Source: RUG695 sp050943135 (GTDB lineage Bacteria; Planctomycetota; Planctomycetia; Pirellulales; Thermoguttaceae). From it: 64,000 nucleotides of DNA. The DNA is taken from contig JBMNOP010000002.1 of the NCBI GenBank assembly GCA_050943135.1, positions 124,001 through 188,000 of the forward strand, written 5' to 3'. Positions 8,893 to 18,002 of the stretch are shown in pieces (positions within the stretch are counted from its first letter, which is position 1; every line of letters starts with the position of its first letter). A program made the position numbers and the translations under genes. The notes beneath the pieces are model-generated. The model was not told where the DNA came from and searched no databases. It saw nothing but the letters and a program-made list of their open reading frames with translations.

Positions 8893-9422
8893 CGACTCGT
8901 CTCCGGGCGACGCTTCCAGTAAAACTTGGAACTCTTGGTTTCGTTATAGCATAGATACCCATTCTTCTCAAAGATACGTTGGGCGGGGATATTCCAACCT
9001 TCCACTTCGGCCATCACGTAGACAACATCGTTCTGCTGAAAAGCCCAGTCGGTAACCGCACCGACGGCCTCGGTCATAAATCCCTGGTCGAGATAGGTGG
9101 GGTAAACAAATGCATAACCGATTTCAACGCCGCCGGAATCGTCGGGAGGTCCCCTAAAACAGAAACAGCCGACGGAGCGTTCTCCCTTTCGAAGTCTCAT
9201 GTGCCATACGGTCCACCACGGGAAATCTTCGGGGTGAATAACCATTTGGAGTGCCAGCCACTCCATCGCGACGTGAAGCTCGGCGTTAGGCACCTCACCC
9301 GACACCGTAATTCCCATTCGAATCTCCAGCTGTTCCAGTCCGTTCATCATCGCCGAAAACTCGGCATCGTTCAAAGGATGGATCAGAAGGCGTTCTGTTG
9401 TGATATCGTCGATGACAGTCAT
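8889..9422 (-). CDS. GNAT-family N-acetyltransferase
   Basis: A 177-aa GNAT protein with the typical 'TTERLLIHPL' opening, GYAFVYPTYLDQGFMTEAV in the acetyl-CoA-binding region and a C-terminal IFEKNGYLCY strand. This resembles RimJ/RimL-type acyltransferases; the substrate is unknown. The ATG at 9422 is preferred over one at 9464 because it opens at the conserved N-terminal strand and has GGGA just upstream. First gene of the GNAT - nnrD - mnmE operon. Confidence 0.8.
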   Translation of the reverse strand: MTVIDDITTERLLIHPLNDAEFSAMMNGLEQLEIRMGITVSGEVPNAELHVAMEWLALQMVIHPEDFPWWTVWHMRLRKGERSVGCFCFRGPPDDSGGVEIGYAFVYPTYLDQGFMTEAVGAVTDWAFQQNDVVYVMAEVEGWNIPAQRIFEKNGYLCYNETKSSKFYWKRRPETSR

Positions 9423-9464
9423 CAAATTCCCATTTATTGGCGGTTTCCCGTTTAGACTGACCAA

Positions 9465-9470
9465 ATTATA
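9465..9470 (-). promoter_or_regulatory. Putative -10 box of the GNAT - nnrD - mnmE operon
   Basis: A perfect TATAAT on the minus strand sits about 43 bases before the GNAT start codon. No good -35 is visible at 16-18 bases. Confidence 0.35.
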
Positions 9471-9566
9471 ACCCCGATCGTTAAAAACGGAATCGTTTTG
9501 AATGTAATTTCCGTGGTTGCCTCGAAAACCGGCTTACTAATTTTCGACCTGTTGATATCTCTCCCT

Positions 9567-9594
9567 TTGTCATTTCCGTTTTTTTAACGATAAT
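9567..9594 (+). promoter_or_regulatory. Promoter of the guanylyltransferase gene
   Basis: TTGTCA (9567-9572) and GATAAT (9589-9594) are separated by 16 bases, each one mismatch from consensus. The predicted start leaves a 5' leader of about 110 bases before the ATG at 9714. Confidence 0.5.
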
Positions 9595-9713
9595 ATCACC
9601 CGACGAAAGACCGACTAAAGAAGCTCGAAAACGCGAACATCCGTTTTGCTTTTTCCCTCTTCCTAACCGGCCGAAAAAGAATGATCAGAAGGAAATCCGA
9701 CAAGGAACAAGCG

Positions 9714-10799
9714 ATGCTTTACGGTGTTATTCTGGCGGGAGGTATGGGTAAAAGGCTCTGGCCCGAAAGTGATGCCCAAACACCGAAACCCCTCCTTTCA
9801 CGACGGGGAAACCTTTCCCTTTTGGAAGAGACGCTCCAACGACTCCAACCGCTGATCCCCCCCGAAAATATCCTTATTTCGACCACGACGGAATTCGCGA
9901 AACCAATCCGCACCTTGATTGCCGATAACGCGGTTTCGGTCATTACAGAACCGGTAGGCCGGAACACGGCACCGGCAATTGCCCTGGCCGCGCTAAGGCT
10001 TGTTCAGTATTCCCACGATGCGATCATGGCAATCTTTCCGAGTGACCACTACATCGGGAACTCCGCCCGACTAAGGCAACTAATCGCCGTCGGGGCCAAA
10101 CTGACGGAGGAAGATGAAAAACGACTTATCACCATCGGGATCGAGCCTCGCGGCCCGGCCACGGGCTACGGTTATATCAAGGCTACATCCTGTTTTTCCG
10201 GCGCATCTTCGATCGTTCCGAATGTCGAAATCGTTCCGCGAAAAGCTGAGTTCTTCTGTGAAAAACCGGATCGAAAGACCGCAGAGAAATTCCTGAGCGA
10301 CGGAGGATTTTATTGGAATGCCGGCATCTTCGTATGGAAAGCCGCTCGTATTCTCGATTTGCTCGCTCATTTTCTCCCCGAAACCTCCGATTTTCTCGCT
10401 CAGGGTCGTCGTGAAGAACCGAATATTTTGGAAAAGTTCCGTGCCGCATTCCCTTCCCTTCCTTCGGTCTCGATCGACAACGCGGTGCTTGAAAAGGCCT
10501 CGGATATCATTCTCCTTCCCGCGCCATTCGATTGGAGTGATTTGGGAACATTCGAGGCGTTTGCCGCCTCGGACGATTCTGGAAAAGACGGTTCGGGGAA
10601 CCGAGTGATCGGGGCAAACCTTTCTGCTATCGAGGCGGCCGAAAACATCGTCCGCATCTCCGAGACCGGCGGGCCGTTTACTGTAGCCCTGGGGGGAGTA
10701 AAAAATCTCCTTGTCGTTCTGAAGGGGAAAAAGCTTCTGATTGTCCCCCAGGGACGGGAAGATCTCATACGGCGACTGGCAGATGAAAACGAACCGTGA
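9714..10799 (+). CDS. Mannose-1-phosphate guanylyltransferase (GDP-mannose pyrophosphorylase)
   Basis: Makes GDP-mannose from GTP and mannose-1-phosphate for surface polysaccharide. The 361-aa protein opens with the nucleotidyltransferase signature VILAGGMGKRLWPES, followed by PKPLL. It has the ManC-type segments FPSDHYI, GYGYIK, FYWNAGIFVW and FDWSDLGTF, and lacks the fused C-terminal phosphomannose-isomerase domain of long ManC proteins. The ATG at 9714 has AAGGA 7 bases upstream and opens directly on the first beta strand. An ATG at 9681 is in frame but adds a non-conserved tail. Confidence 0.9.
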   Translation: MLYGVILAGGMGKRLWPESDAQTPKPLLSRRGNLSLLEETLQRLQPLIPPENILISTTTEFAKPIRTLIADNAVSVITEPVGRNTAPAIALAALRLVQYSHDAIMAIFPSDHYIGNSARLRQLIAVGAKLTEEDEKRLITIGIEPRGPATGYGYIKATSCFSGASSIVPNVEIVPRKAEFFCEKPDRKTAEKFLSDGGFYWNAGIFVWKAARILDLLAHFLPETSDFLAQGRREEPNILEKFRAAFPSLPSVSIDNAVLEKASDIILLPAPFDWSDLGTFEAFAASDDSGKDGSGNRVIGANLSAIEAAENIVRISETGGPFTVALGGVKNLLVVLKGKKLLIVPQGREDLIRRLADENEP

Positions 10800-10889
10800 T
10801 GACTCTTCCCCCGCAAGAGAAAAACGAAAAAGATTCCTTCTGTCCGCGGAACTTCCGCTGCGAAAACTAGTGCCGGGGCGCCAAACTCC

Positions 10890-10918
10890 TTGCCGTACGC
10901 TGCTTGTTAAGGTATAAT
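10890..10918 (+). promoter_or_regulatory. Promoter of thiC
   Basis: TTGCCG (10890-10895), a 17-base spacer, and a perfect TATAAT (10913-10918). The start lies about 70 bases before the ATG. No thi-box (TPP riboswitch) sequence was recognised in the leader. Confidence 0.65.
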
Positions 10919-10996
10919 TGCGAGTAATTTGTCATGGGCGCGTCTTGAATTCTGTAGGCGGCGGTTCAAAACAGTCCGTATTTGGAAGAAACGAAA

Positions 10997-12313
10997 ATGA
11001 CCCAATATCAAAAAGCTCTTGCCGGGGAAATTACTCCCGAAATGGAGATTGTCGCAAAAAAAGAGCGTCTTTCCGCAGACCTGATTCGTGACGAAGTCGC
11101 GAAGGGGCGGCTGGTTATTCCGGCGAACCGAATCCATCTCGAAAAAGGCCTTTCCCCTGTCGGCATCGGCATCGCGGTAACGACCAAGATCAACGCGAAT
11201 CTCGGCAATTCCCCTGTCGCGGGTAATCCGGAACGAGAACTGGAAAAGGTATCCTGCGCCGTAAAATACGGGGCCGATACGGTTATGGACCTTTCGACCG
11301 GAAAGGAGATCGACCGTCTCCGCCGGAATGTCATCGACAACGTCTCGGTTCCTGTCGGAACCGTTCCGATCTATCAAATTTGCGAAGAGCTGGACGACAT
11401 CCTCGATATGACACCGCAGAAGATTCTCGACGCTGTTGAGCATCAGGCAAGTCAGGGTGTTGACTACATGACGATTCACTGCGCCCTTCTCCAACGCCAC
11501 CTTCCTCTACTCAAATCGCGTATCACCGGAATCGTCAGCCGTGGCGGATCCCTTACGGCGAAATGGATGGCCGCCCATAAAAAGGAGAACCCTTTTTACG
11601 CCCACTTTGGAGAACTATGCGAAATTATGGCAGACTACGACGTCACCTGGTCTCTGGGTGACGGTCTGCGCCCGGGATGTCTCCACGACGCCAGCGACGC
11701 GGCGCAGTTCGGTGAACTTGAGGTAATGGGGGAACTCACACTCCGGGCCCGCCAAGCCGGTACTCAAGTCATGATTGAAGGTCCCGGGCACGTCCCGATG
11801 GATCAAATCGAAATGAACATCAAGCGCCAAATCGAGGAATGCCACGGAGCGCCATTTTACGTACTCGGCCCCCTGGTTTGCGATATAGCACCGGGCTATG
11901 ACCATATTACCTCCGCAATTGGCGGTGCGATGGCCGCCATGTACGGAGCGGCGATGTTATGCTACGTTACCCCCAAAGAACATCTCGGACTACCCAATCT
12001 GGAAGATGTCCGCAACGGCGTGATAGCATTCAAAATTGCCGCTCACGCCGCAGATATTGCACGCCATCGTCCCGGTGCCCGTGACCGCGATGACGAAATC
12101 TCGCGCGCGCGCTACGAATTCGACTGGCAAAAGCAGTTCGCGCTTTCGCTTGATCCGCAGCGTGCGTTCAGCTACTACCAAGAAGCCCGCGGCGAAAAGG
12201 GATGTCCCGACCCGAACGACCCGGAAAAGGAAAATTTTTGCTCAATGTGCGGACCGAAATTTTGTGCGATGAAGACCACCGCCGATCTCAAGCAGATTTT
12301 GAAAGGAGAATAA
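10997..12313 (+). CDS. thiC: Phosphomethylpyrimidine synthase ThiC
   Basis: Radical SAM enzyme that converts AIR to HMP-phosphate, the pyrimidine moiety of thiamine. The 438-aa length fits the short bacterial form without the N-terminal extension. The C-terminal cluster motif CSMCGPKFC (Cys415, 418, 423) is intact, and EGPGHVPMDQ and NLEDVRNGV are typical. The ATG at 10997 has GGAAG 8 bases upstream; a TTG at 10982 is in frame but less likely. No other thi gene is nearby. Confidence 0.96.
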   Translation: MTQYQKALAGEITPEMEIVAKKERLSADLIRDEVAKGRLVIPANRIHLEKGLSPVGIGIAVTTKINANLGNSPVAGNPERELEKVSCAVKYGADTVMDLSTGKEIDRLRRNVIDNVSVPVGTVPIYQICEELDDILDMTPQKILDAVEHQASQGVDYMTIHCALLQRHLPLLKSRITGIVSRGGSLTAKWMAAHKKENPFYAHFGELCEIMADYDVTWSLGDGLRPGCLHDASDAAQFGELEVMGELTLRARQAGTQVMIEGPGHVPMDQIEMNIKRQIEECHGAPFYVLGPLVCDIAPGYDHITSAIGGAMAAMYGAAMLCYVTPKEHLGLPNLEDVRNGVIAFKIAAHAADIARHRPGARDRDDEISRARYEFDWQKQFALSLDPQRAFSYYQEARGEKGCPDPNDPEKENFCSMCGPKFCAMKTTADLKQILKGE

Positions 12314-12535
12314 GACGGTTCCCGTAATCAGAAAGCGGAACTTTCTACGGAATCCGCTTGAAGACTGCACGATCAATATCCGAAACAATGAGACGATAAT
12401 CCAAGGTCACGACCGGATATTGTTGATAACGATTCATACAGCGGATGCGCCTGGCGCGAGAATGGGATTTTCGGATCTCGCCCGAAAAGAACAAAACGGA
12501 AACCAAAAAACAAAAGGTAATTTCGCCGTGTCTTT

Positions 12536-15500
12536 CTATTCTTTCAAAAGGTTGAGGACGTAATACAGCAAACGGTCCGGATCGGGATTTCCACTATCAC
12601 CAAGCACTGTCTTGGGAATCGGAACGACAGCCTGCTCCTCGTTGAGGATCCGCAAATCGACCTTTCTTCCGAAAAGCCGCTGCCGCAACCGTTCGCTATG
12701 CCGACGTGATTTAAATTTGAAGTTGACGAACTTCTCATGGGAGAAGTCAAACAGATTAACCGTACCGATGGAGTATTTCCAGGCGTTAACTCGTATTTTG
12801 GCACAAACAATCAGTCGTTCGGCCGGCTTTGGAATTTTGCCGAACCGGTCGGAAATTTCGGCACGAATCGTGTCGGCTTCTTCTTCGTTCGTAATACGGC
12901 TGAGACGACGATAAAGGTCGAGTTTATCTCGAATTTCGGTAACATAATTATCCGGAATCATTGCCAATCCCGGAAGGTCGACCTGGACATCTATCTTAAC
13001 TTTCTGCGGCATATTTTTGAGAAGTCGAATCGCGGATTCCAAAAACTCGCAATACATTTCGTAGCCGACCAAATTGATGTGCCCGCTCTGCTGAATGCCG
13101 AGGATATTTCCGGCACCGCGAAGTTCCAAGTCGCGCAGCGCCAACTGGAATCCGGCGCCGAGGTGACTGTATTCCTCGATCGCCTTGAGGCGTTGCAATG
13201 ATTCGCGTGTCATCGGAGCGTTCGGCGCAAGAAGAAGATAGCAGTAGGCCTGGTTTCGATAGCGGCCGACCCGTCCACGCAGCTGATGGAGTTCGGCCAG
13301 CCCGAATCGATTGGCATGATTGATGAAGATGGTGTTGGCATTCGGAATATCGATACCGTTTTCAATGATCGTGGTCGAAAGGAGAACATCGTATTCACGG
13401 TTCACAAATCGTCGTAACACTTTTTCCAAATCGTTGTTCGACATTCTGGCGTGGCTGATTCCGATACGGGCCTCTGGTACGATTTCACTCAATTTGAGTG
13501 CAAGATCGTCAATATCCTGAACACGGTTGTGGAGAAAAAAGACCTGGCCGCCGCGGCTCATTTCGTAGAGAATGCCGTTACGAATCGCCTCCGGATTAAA
13601 CCGAAGAATTTTGGTTTCAATCGGAAGGCGGTCGTCAGGCGGGGTCTGGAGATTCGAAATATCGCGCAATCCGAGAAGAGAAAAGTGGAGCGTGCGGGGA
13701 ATAGGCGTCGCCGTCATCGTCAGAACGTCAACCTGACTGCGGAGGTGTTTCAGAAAATCTTTATCGTTCACGCCAAAACGTTGTTCCTCGTCGATGATAA
13801 CCAACCCGAGGTTTTTGAAAATGACATCCTTCTGAACGAGCCGATGGGTCCCAATAATCACATCGAGTTTACCGAGCCGTAATTTCTCGAGCGTTTCGGT
13901 GATTTCCTTCTTGGAACAGAATCGGGAGAGAACCCCGATCCGCACCGGGAATGCCGACATACGTTCCGAGAACACGTGGTAATGCTGTTCAGCCAAGATC
14001 GTTGTCGGAACCAAGACTCCGACCTGGTAACCGGCATTGACAGCTTTAAAGGCCGCACGGACGGCGACTTCCGTTTTTCCGAATCCGACATCGCCGCAGA
14101 GAAGCCTGTCCATCGGACGCGGACTCTCCATATCCTTTTTGATCGCTTCGATGGCCAGGAGCTGGTCCTCGGTCGGTTCGAAGGGGAATGTTTCCTCAAA
14201 ATCGTGTTGCCAGTCGCTGTCGGGGGGACAGGCGAACCCTTGGAGGGCCTCGCGTTTGGCTTGCAGTTCGAGCATGTCGGCCGCCAGATCAAAAACCGCC
14301 TCGCGAACTTCATTCTTTTGTCGGTTCCACGCCTTTCCGTTCAATTTGGCTAACTTCGGACGGAGCTGCGAGGTGCCGACGTATTTCTGGATCAGGTTGA
14401 TTTTCGACGTGGACACATAAAGAACAACATTGTCCGCAAACTCGAGCTCGAGATGCTCCTCTTCCTGCTGTCCTTTCTCGCGCATCACCAGACCGCGGAA
14501 CCGCGCCAGGCCATGTCCGACATGGACGACGAGGTCTCCCGGAGAAAGATCGACGAATGAATCAATTGATTCGGAAAGGGTTCGCGACTTGGCACGCCGG
14601 ATATTTGCTCGTCCGAAAAGCTCATCGGTTCCGACGAGTACGACATTCTCGGCGGGCCAGGCAAATCCGCGGGCAAGGGTTCCGATATGCCAGTCGATCC
14701 GCCCTTGTTTGACAGCCACAGAATCGGAAAAAGACTCGGCGATCCGCCGTTGCTCGGCTTCGTTCCGGCAGACGACTTCAAAACGAACTTTTTCGGGATA
14801 TCGGTCTATCTCTTCGCGCAAGGACGGCAGATTCCCATGGAGTCTTTCGATCGTCTGGAAAAGGAAGGAATGGACGTGGGGAGCAAGCTCGGTTCCGCTA
14901 ACGATGGTGACGGCATGGAGGGTGGGAAACCGATAGAGTGCACTACAGATCACGTCGGTCGAAAAAGGCCTGACAAGAGATGAGTCTTTGGACGAGGTGG
15001 GCGGAACCTCGGTGGAAACCGATATTTCCGGTTCCGTGGACTCGAGGGTACTTTCGTTCCGACCAACGTCGAACTTTTCAGCAAAGTAGCGGTCGATTTT
15101 GGCGGCTTGGCGCAAAATCTCACCCGTTTCGAGCATGACCGGGATTGTTGCCGCGGGAAGATGGTCAACGAACATCCCCGTCACCCGGCTGCTCGAGCGA
15201 AGGGCTGTGATTTGAACAGAAGCCATGTCGGCGAGAGAACGTTGTGTTTTGATCTCGAAGGAACGGATCGATTCGATTTCATCATCAAAAAACTCGATTC
15301 GAACCGGTTCTGTCCAATCGACTGCGTAGATGTCGAGAATCCCCCCACGAACCGAATATTCGCCGGGCAGTTCGACGGCGCTTGTGGGGTGAAACCCCCG
15401 CTCGGCAAGCCAGACGAGCAGTTCGTCGCGGTTATAGACCCTACCTGATTCCAGGACACGCGTTTCAGCCTCGATTTCGGAAAAAACGGGGACCGGCTGG

Positions 15501-16009
15501 CGTATCGCCGCAAAAGAGGTGACTAGGATGGCCGGGGGCGTTTTAACCATAGGCTCCGTGGGAGTTTGTCGATGCCGCAGACGATTGACCAGCGGGGTGT
15601 TTTCGTCCGACACCGACGACGTGGGCGCAAAATCGGGAGCGCAACGGTAATGAAGCTCTTTTAGGACACGAAGTCTCTGACCGAATATTCTGTCTTCCGA
15701 AAGAAAGATTCCGTCGGTGTGAACCCCGCTTTCGGTCAGGAACGAGGGAAGAATCGGATAGGTTAATATTTGGGCATCGGTGAAGAGAGCCAGGTCATCC
15801 GCAACCGTATCGACCTCACCGATATTCGGGCAGATCAAAACGATCAGTTTCCCCGACTCTTCGGCAAGAACGGAAGCGATCAGCAGAGGAGAGTTTCCGA
15901 CCATCCCGTCAAAGATGACCGATTCTCCCGCGAGCAACGCGGAATACCCTTCGACAAACGATTCCGAGTCGCGGATTTTCGCTTTTAATTCGGCTATCTG
16001 GGGACCCAT
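12536..16009 (-). CDS. mfd: Transcription-repair coupling factor Mfd
   Basis: Displaces RNA polymerase stalled at DNA lesions and recruits UvrA. 1157 aa, the standard length. Visible parts in order: UvrB-homology region (RGGILDIY about residue 235), RNA-polymerase-interacting domain (GDLVVHVGHGLARFRGL), RecG-like helicase with Walker A GDVGFGKTEVA, DEEQ box, TATPIPRTL, and the QLRGRVGR motif VI, then the C-terminal TRCF domain. uvrB and a uvrA-like gene lie elsewhere in the window. Convergent with thiC. Confidence 0.97.
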   Translation of the reverse strand: MGPQIAELKAKIRDSESFVEGYSALLAGESVIFDGMVGNSPLLIASVLAEESGKLIVLICPNIGEVDTVADDLALFTDAQILTYPILPSFLTESGVHTDGIFLSEDRIFGQRLRVLKELHYRCAPDFAPTSSVSDENTPLVNRLRHRQTPTEPMVKTPPAILVTSFAAIRQPVPVFSEIEAETRVLESGRVYNRDELLVWLAERGFHPTSAVELPGEYSVRGGILDIYAVDWTEPVRIEFFDDEIESIRSFEIKTQRSLADMASVQITALRSSSRVTGMFVDHLPAATIPVMLETGEILRQAAKIDRYFAEKFDVGRNESTLESTEPEISVSTEVPPTSSKDSSLVRPFSTDVICSALYRFPTLHAVTIVSGTELAPHVHSFLFQTIERLHGNLPSLREEIDRYPEKVRFEVVCRNEAEQRRIAESFSDSVAVKQGRIDWHIGTLARGFAWPAENVVLVGTDELFGRANIRRAKSRTLSESIDSFVDLSPGDLVVHVGHGLARFRGLVMREKGQQEEEHLELEFADNVVLYVSTSKINLIQKYVGTSQLRPKLAKLNGKAWNRQKNEVREAVFDLAADMLELQAKREALQGFACPPDSDWQHDFEETFPFEPTEDQLLAIEAIKKDMESPRPMDRLLCGDVGFGKTEVAVRAAFKAVNAGYQVGVLVPTTILAEQHYHVFSERMSAFPVRIGVLSRFCSKKEITETLEKLRLGKLDVIIGTHRLVQKDVIFKNLGLVIIDEEQRFGVNDKDFLKHLRSQVDVLTMTATPIPRTLHFSLLGLRDISNLQTPPDDRLPIETKILRFNPEAIRNGILYEMSRGGQVFFLHNRVQDIDDLALKLSEIVPEARIGISHARMSNNDLEKVLRRFVNREYDVLLSTTIIENGIDIPNANTIFINHANRFGLAELHQLRGRVGRYRNQAYCYLLLAPNAPMTRESLQRLKAIEEYSHLGAGFQLALRDLELRGAGNILGIQQSGHINLVGYEMYCEFLESAIRLLKNMPQKVKIDVQVDLPGLAMIPDNYVTEIRDKLDLYRRLSRITNEEEADTIRAEISDRFGKIPKPAERLIVCAKIRVNAWKYSIGTVNLFDFSHEKFVNFKFKSRRHSERLRQRLFGRKVDLRILNEEQAVVPIPKTVLGDSGNPDPDRLLYYVLNLLKE

Positions 16010-16060
16010 CTCATCCTTTTACTCGTCGCCCGTAAAACGTCGATTATATCTTTTCTCCCT

Positions 16061-16069
16061 ATTATAACA
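16061..16069 (-). promoter_or_regulatory. Extended -10 promoter of mfd
   Basis: The minus strand reads TGTTATAAT, an extended -10 (TGn + TATAAT), about 52 bases before the mfd ATG. A second TATAAT lies at 16043-16048. No clear -35 is seen. Confidence 0.45.
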
Positions 16070-16162
16070 ACATCATCCATGGCTCGAGCGAACTTGAAAA
16101 TGTTAGATGAAAGAATAGAATGGTTGTGGTAAAGGGCATTCGATCCAGACAGGAAAGGCCAA

Positions 16163-16705
16163 ATGAAGAACAATACACCGGTTCCGGTCTTAATCGCATT
16201 GGGGGCAAACCTGGCCGATCGTGCCAAGCAGATAGAGACCGCCTGGCGCAAAATCACCGACTCACACCACATAAAACCGCTCCGATTAAGTAAGATCATA
16301 TCCACCAGGCCAGTCGGCGGCTCCGCGGGGCAGCCCGACTTCCTAAACGGGGTCGGACTTCTCGAAACAACATTAGACCCGTTTGAACTTCTCGATCTGC
16401 TCCAAAAAACGGAAGCGGAAGGGGATCGACAGAGGCATGAATTCTGGGGAGCGCGAACGATCGACCTCGACCTGCTTCTCTATGGGCAGACGGTTCTCCG
16501 GTCCGAACGGCTGATACTCCCCCATCCTCGCATTGTGTGGCGTCCTTTTGTTCTCGAACCTGCCGCCGAGATCGCACCCGACATGGTTCACCCTCTTTGG
16601 CACAGGACCCTCGGAGAACTGGCAGAACTTGCGAGAATGAATTTCCGTCTTGCCGCGATCAATTTGTGGGAACTTCCACGTTCTGTAAAGAGTTTTCCGT
16701 TCTGA
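16163..16705 (+). CDS. folK: 6-hydroxymethyl-7,8-dihydropterin pyrophosphokinase
   Basis: Transfers pyrophosphate from ATP to hydroxymethyl-dihydropterin in folate synthesis. The 180-aa protein has LIALGANLADR at the start, GARTIDLDLLLYG in the middle and LPHPRI, which are the family signatures. The ribosome-binding site AGGAAAGG precedes the ATG. Its last 47 bases overlap the end of lpxI on the other strand. Folate neighbours (folP, folB) are not in the window. Confidence 0.93.
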   Translation: MKNNTPVPVLIALGANLADRAKQIETAWRKITDSHHIKPLRLSKIISTRPVGGSAGQPDFLNGVGLLETTLDPFELLDLLQKTEAEGDRQRHEFWGARTIDLDLLLYGQTVLRSERLILPHPRIVWRPFVLEPAAEIAPDMVHPLWHRTLGELAELARMNFRLAAINLWELPRSVKSFPF

Positions 16706-18002
16706 CCACAGGGAGTCGCCGGGCATCGGCCGCCCGAAGGAGCAAATCGATTCCCTCGCCAAAAACGTCACCGGCGAAGGCGAGCACTTTCCCTCTGGCG
16801 CGAACAATATTTTCGATCAAATTTTCGAAAGAGGGTAAGTCATTTTCTCCCTCGTCCGAACGCCCCAGCAGTACGGTAAACCCGTCGGGTGCAAGCTCCT
16901 TGGTACGCAGGATCGTTTCGATGACCGATTCCCCCATCGACTGAACCGCCAAGACCGACCGTTCTCGAATCGTGACACATCCGGCAACACCGAACCGTAA
17001 AAGAGATCGCATCACGGGTAGGCCGCAAAGGATATCCTTCATCTGATGCGGGGTCGGCCGGGCCTTCGTCAGGGAAAAGAGTTCTGTTTTTTGCGGGAGA
17101 ATCTCTGCGGGCACAACAATACCATGCTGCGCTTCGGAAAGGGAGACGACGGCGATTCCGAGGGAATCGGCCCTCTCGACGAAATCCTCAAGCGGATCGA
17201 CGCAAAGGGTGCGGTTTGCTTCAACGATCAAAATGTCGGCCCCCGACTTTACCATTTTCTCAAGGGTTCTAACCCCGACGGCCGGAACGTCGAAACGCAT
17301 ATCCTGGCACGGCTTGGCGACTTTGACAATCGTAAAAGGCCTCCCTTGTGCGGCAACCCCGGCGCGTGCGATAGTGTCATCGGTTCCATCGATCCCCTCG
17401 ATCGCCAGAATTCTGCGGTTCTTTACCATCACGGCCTGTCCGAAATCGAGTCGACCGATTTCACGTGCCAGGGGCCATGCCGTGCGAACATCGTCATAAT
17501 CGGCAGCGGCAAGAACGCGACGGGTTAAATCCCCCGGGGGAAGGAGAAGATTCGGTGCAAGGTTCGTTGCCGGCAAAAGCTTCACTCCCTTCTTTTCAAA
17601 CCCCTTCGTCGCGGTGATAAGGAGGGTATCATCTTTCAAATCGGTTTTCCTCGCCAGAAAAAGGGGAAAGAAAACCGAAAACGTATACAAGTCGGGAAGA
17701 TGACGCCAAACAAGCCCCGGACGAAGAAGAATCTTCTTAAAGACTTTTCCCGCCATCGTCGCTTCGGCAACCTGATATTTGCGGAAAAACCGAACGGCGG
17801 CTCCGAATCGGCCCAAGCCCATTTCTTGGTAGACATCGCAAATCCGCCGGAGTGCGACACCGTCGGCGTGTCCGGCCACTCCGAGACAGAAAACGCTGTG
17901 CCCTTCTCGTTTCAGCGAGCGTGCGATCAAAAGAGGGTAATTCCCCCAACCGGCAATCAGTCCATACCGCTTCGGTTCCGCCGTTTTATCGGGAAGAGTC
18001 AT
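16659..18002 (-). CDS. lpxI: LpxI-like UDP-2,3-diacylglucosamine pyrophosphatase with duplicated C-terminal domain
   Basis: Cleaves UDP-2,3-diacylglucosamine to lipid X in lipid A synthesis. Residues 10-140 match the LpxI N-terminal domain (GLIAGWGNYPLLIA), and residues 185-300 match the C-terminal domain (FGQAVMVK, AIEGIDGTDDTI, VKVAKPCQDMRFDVPAVG). The family is about 270-290 aa; this protein has 447. The extra 140 residues align with the C-terminal domain again (FGVAGCVT, LAVQSMGESV, LLLRAADARRLPVV) but lack the KVAKP and FDVP residues, so they look like a degenerate second copy. The start overlaps lpxD by 17 bases. Confidence 0.88.
   Translation of the reverse strand: MTLPDKTAEPKRYGLIAGWGNYPLLIARSLKREGHSVFCLGVAGHADGVALRRICDVYQEMGLGRFGAAVRFFRKYQVAEATMAGKVFKKILLRPGLVWRHLPDLYTFSVFFPLFLARKTDLKDDTLLITATKGFEKKGVKLLPATNLAPNLLLPPGDLTRRVLAAADYDDVRTAWPLAREIGRLDFGQAVMVKNRRILAIEGIDGTDDTIARAGVAAQGRPFTIVKVAKPCQDMRFDVPAVGVRTLEKMVKSGADILIVEANRTLCVDPLEDFVERADSLGIAVVSLSEAQHGIVVPAEILPQKTELFSLTKARPTPHQMKDILCGLPVMRSLLRFGVAGCVTIRERSVLAVQSMGESVIETILRTKELAPDGFTVLLGRSDEGENDLPSFENLIENIVRARGKVLAFAGDVFGEGIDLLLRAADARRLPVVRTENSLQNVEVPTN

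Noticed and set aside
10800..10996. TPP riboswitch upstream of thiC
   Set aside because: The thi-box sequences (CTGAGA and the ACCTGATCTGG-type segment) are not present; only a promoter is visible.
12345..12437. 30-codon minus-strand frame in the thiC - mfd gap
   Set aside because: It has no ribosome-binding site and nothing recognisable; chance is as likely.
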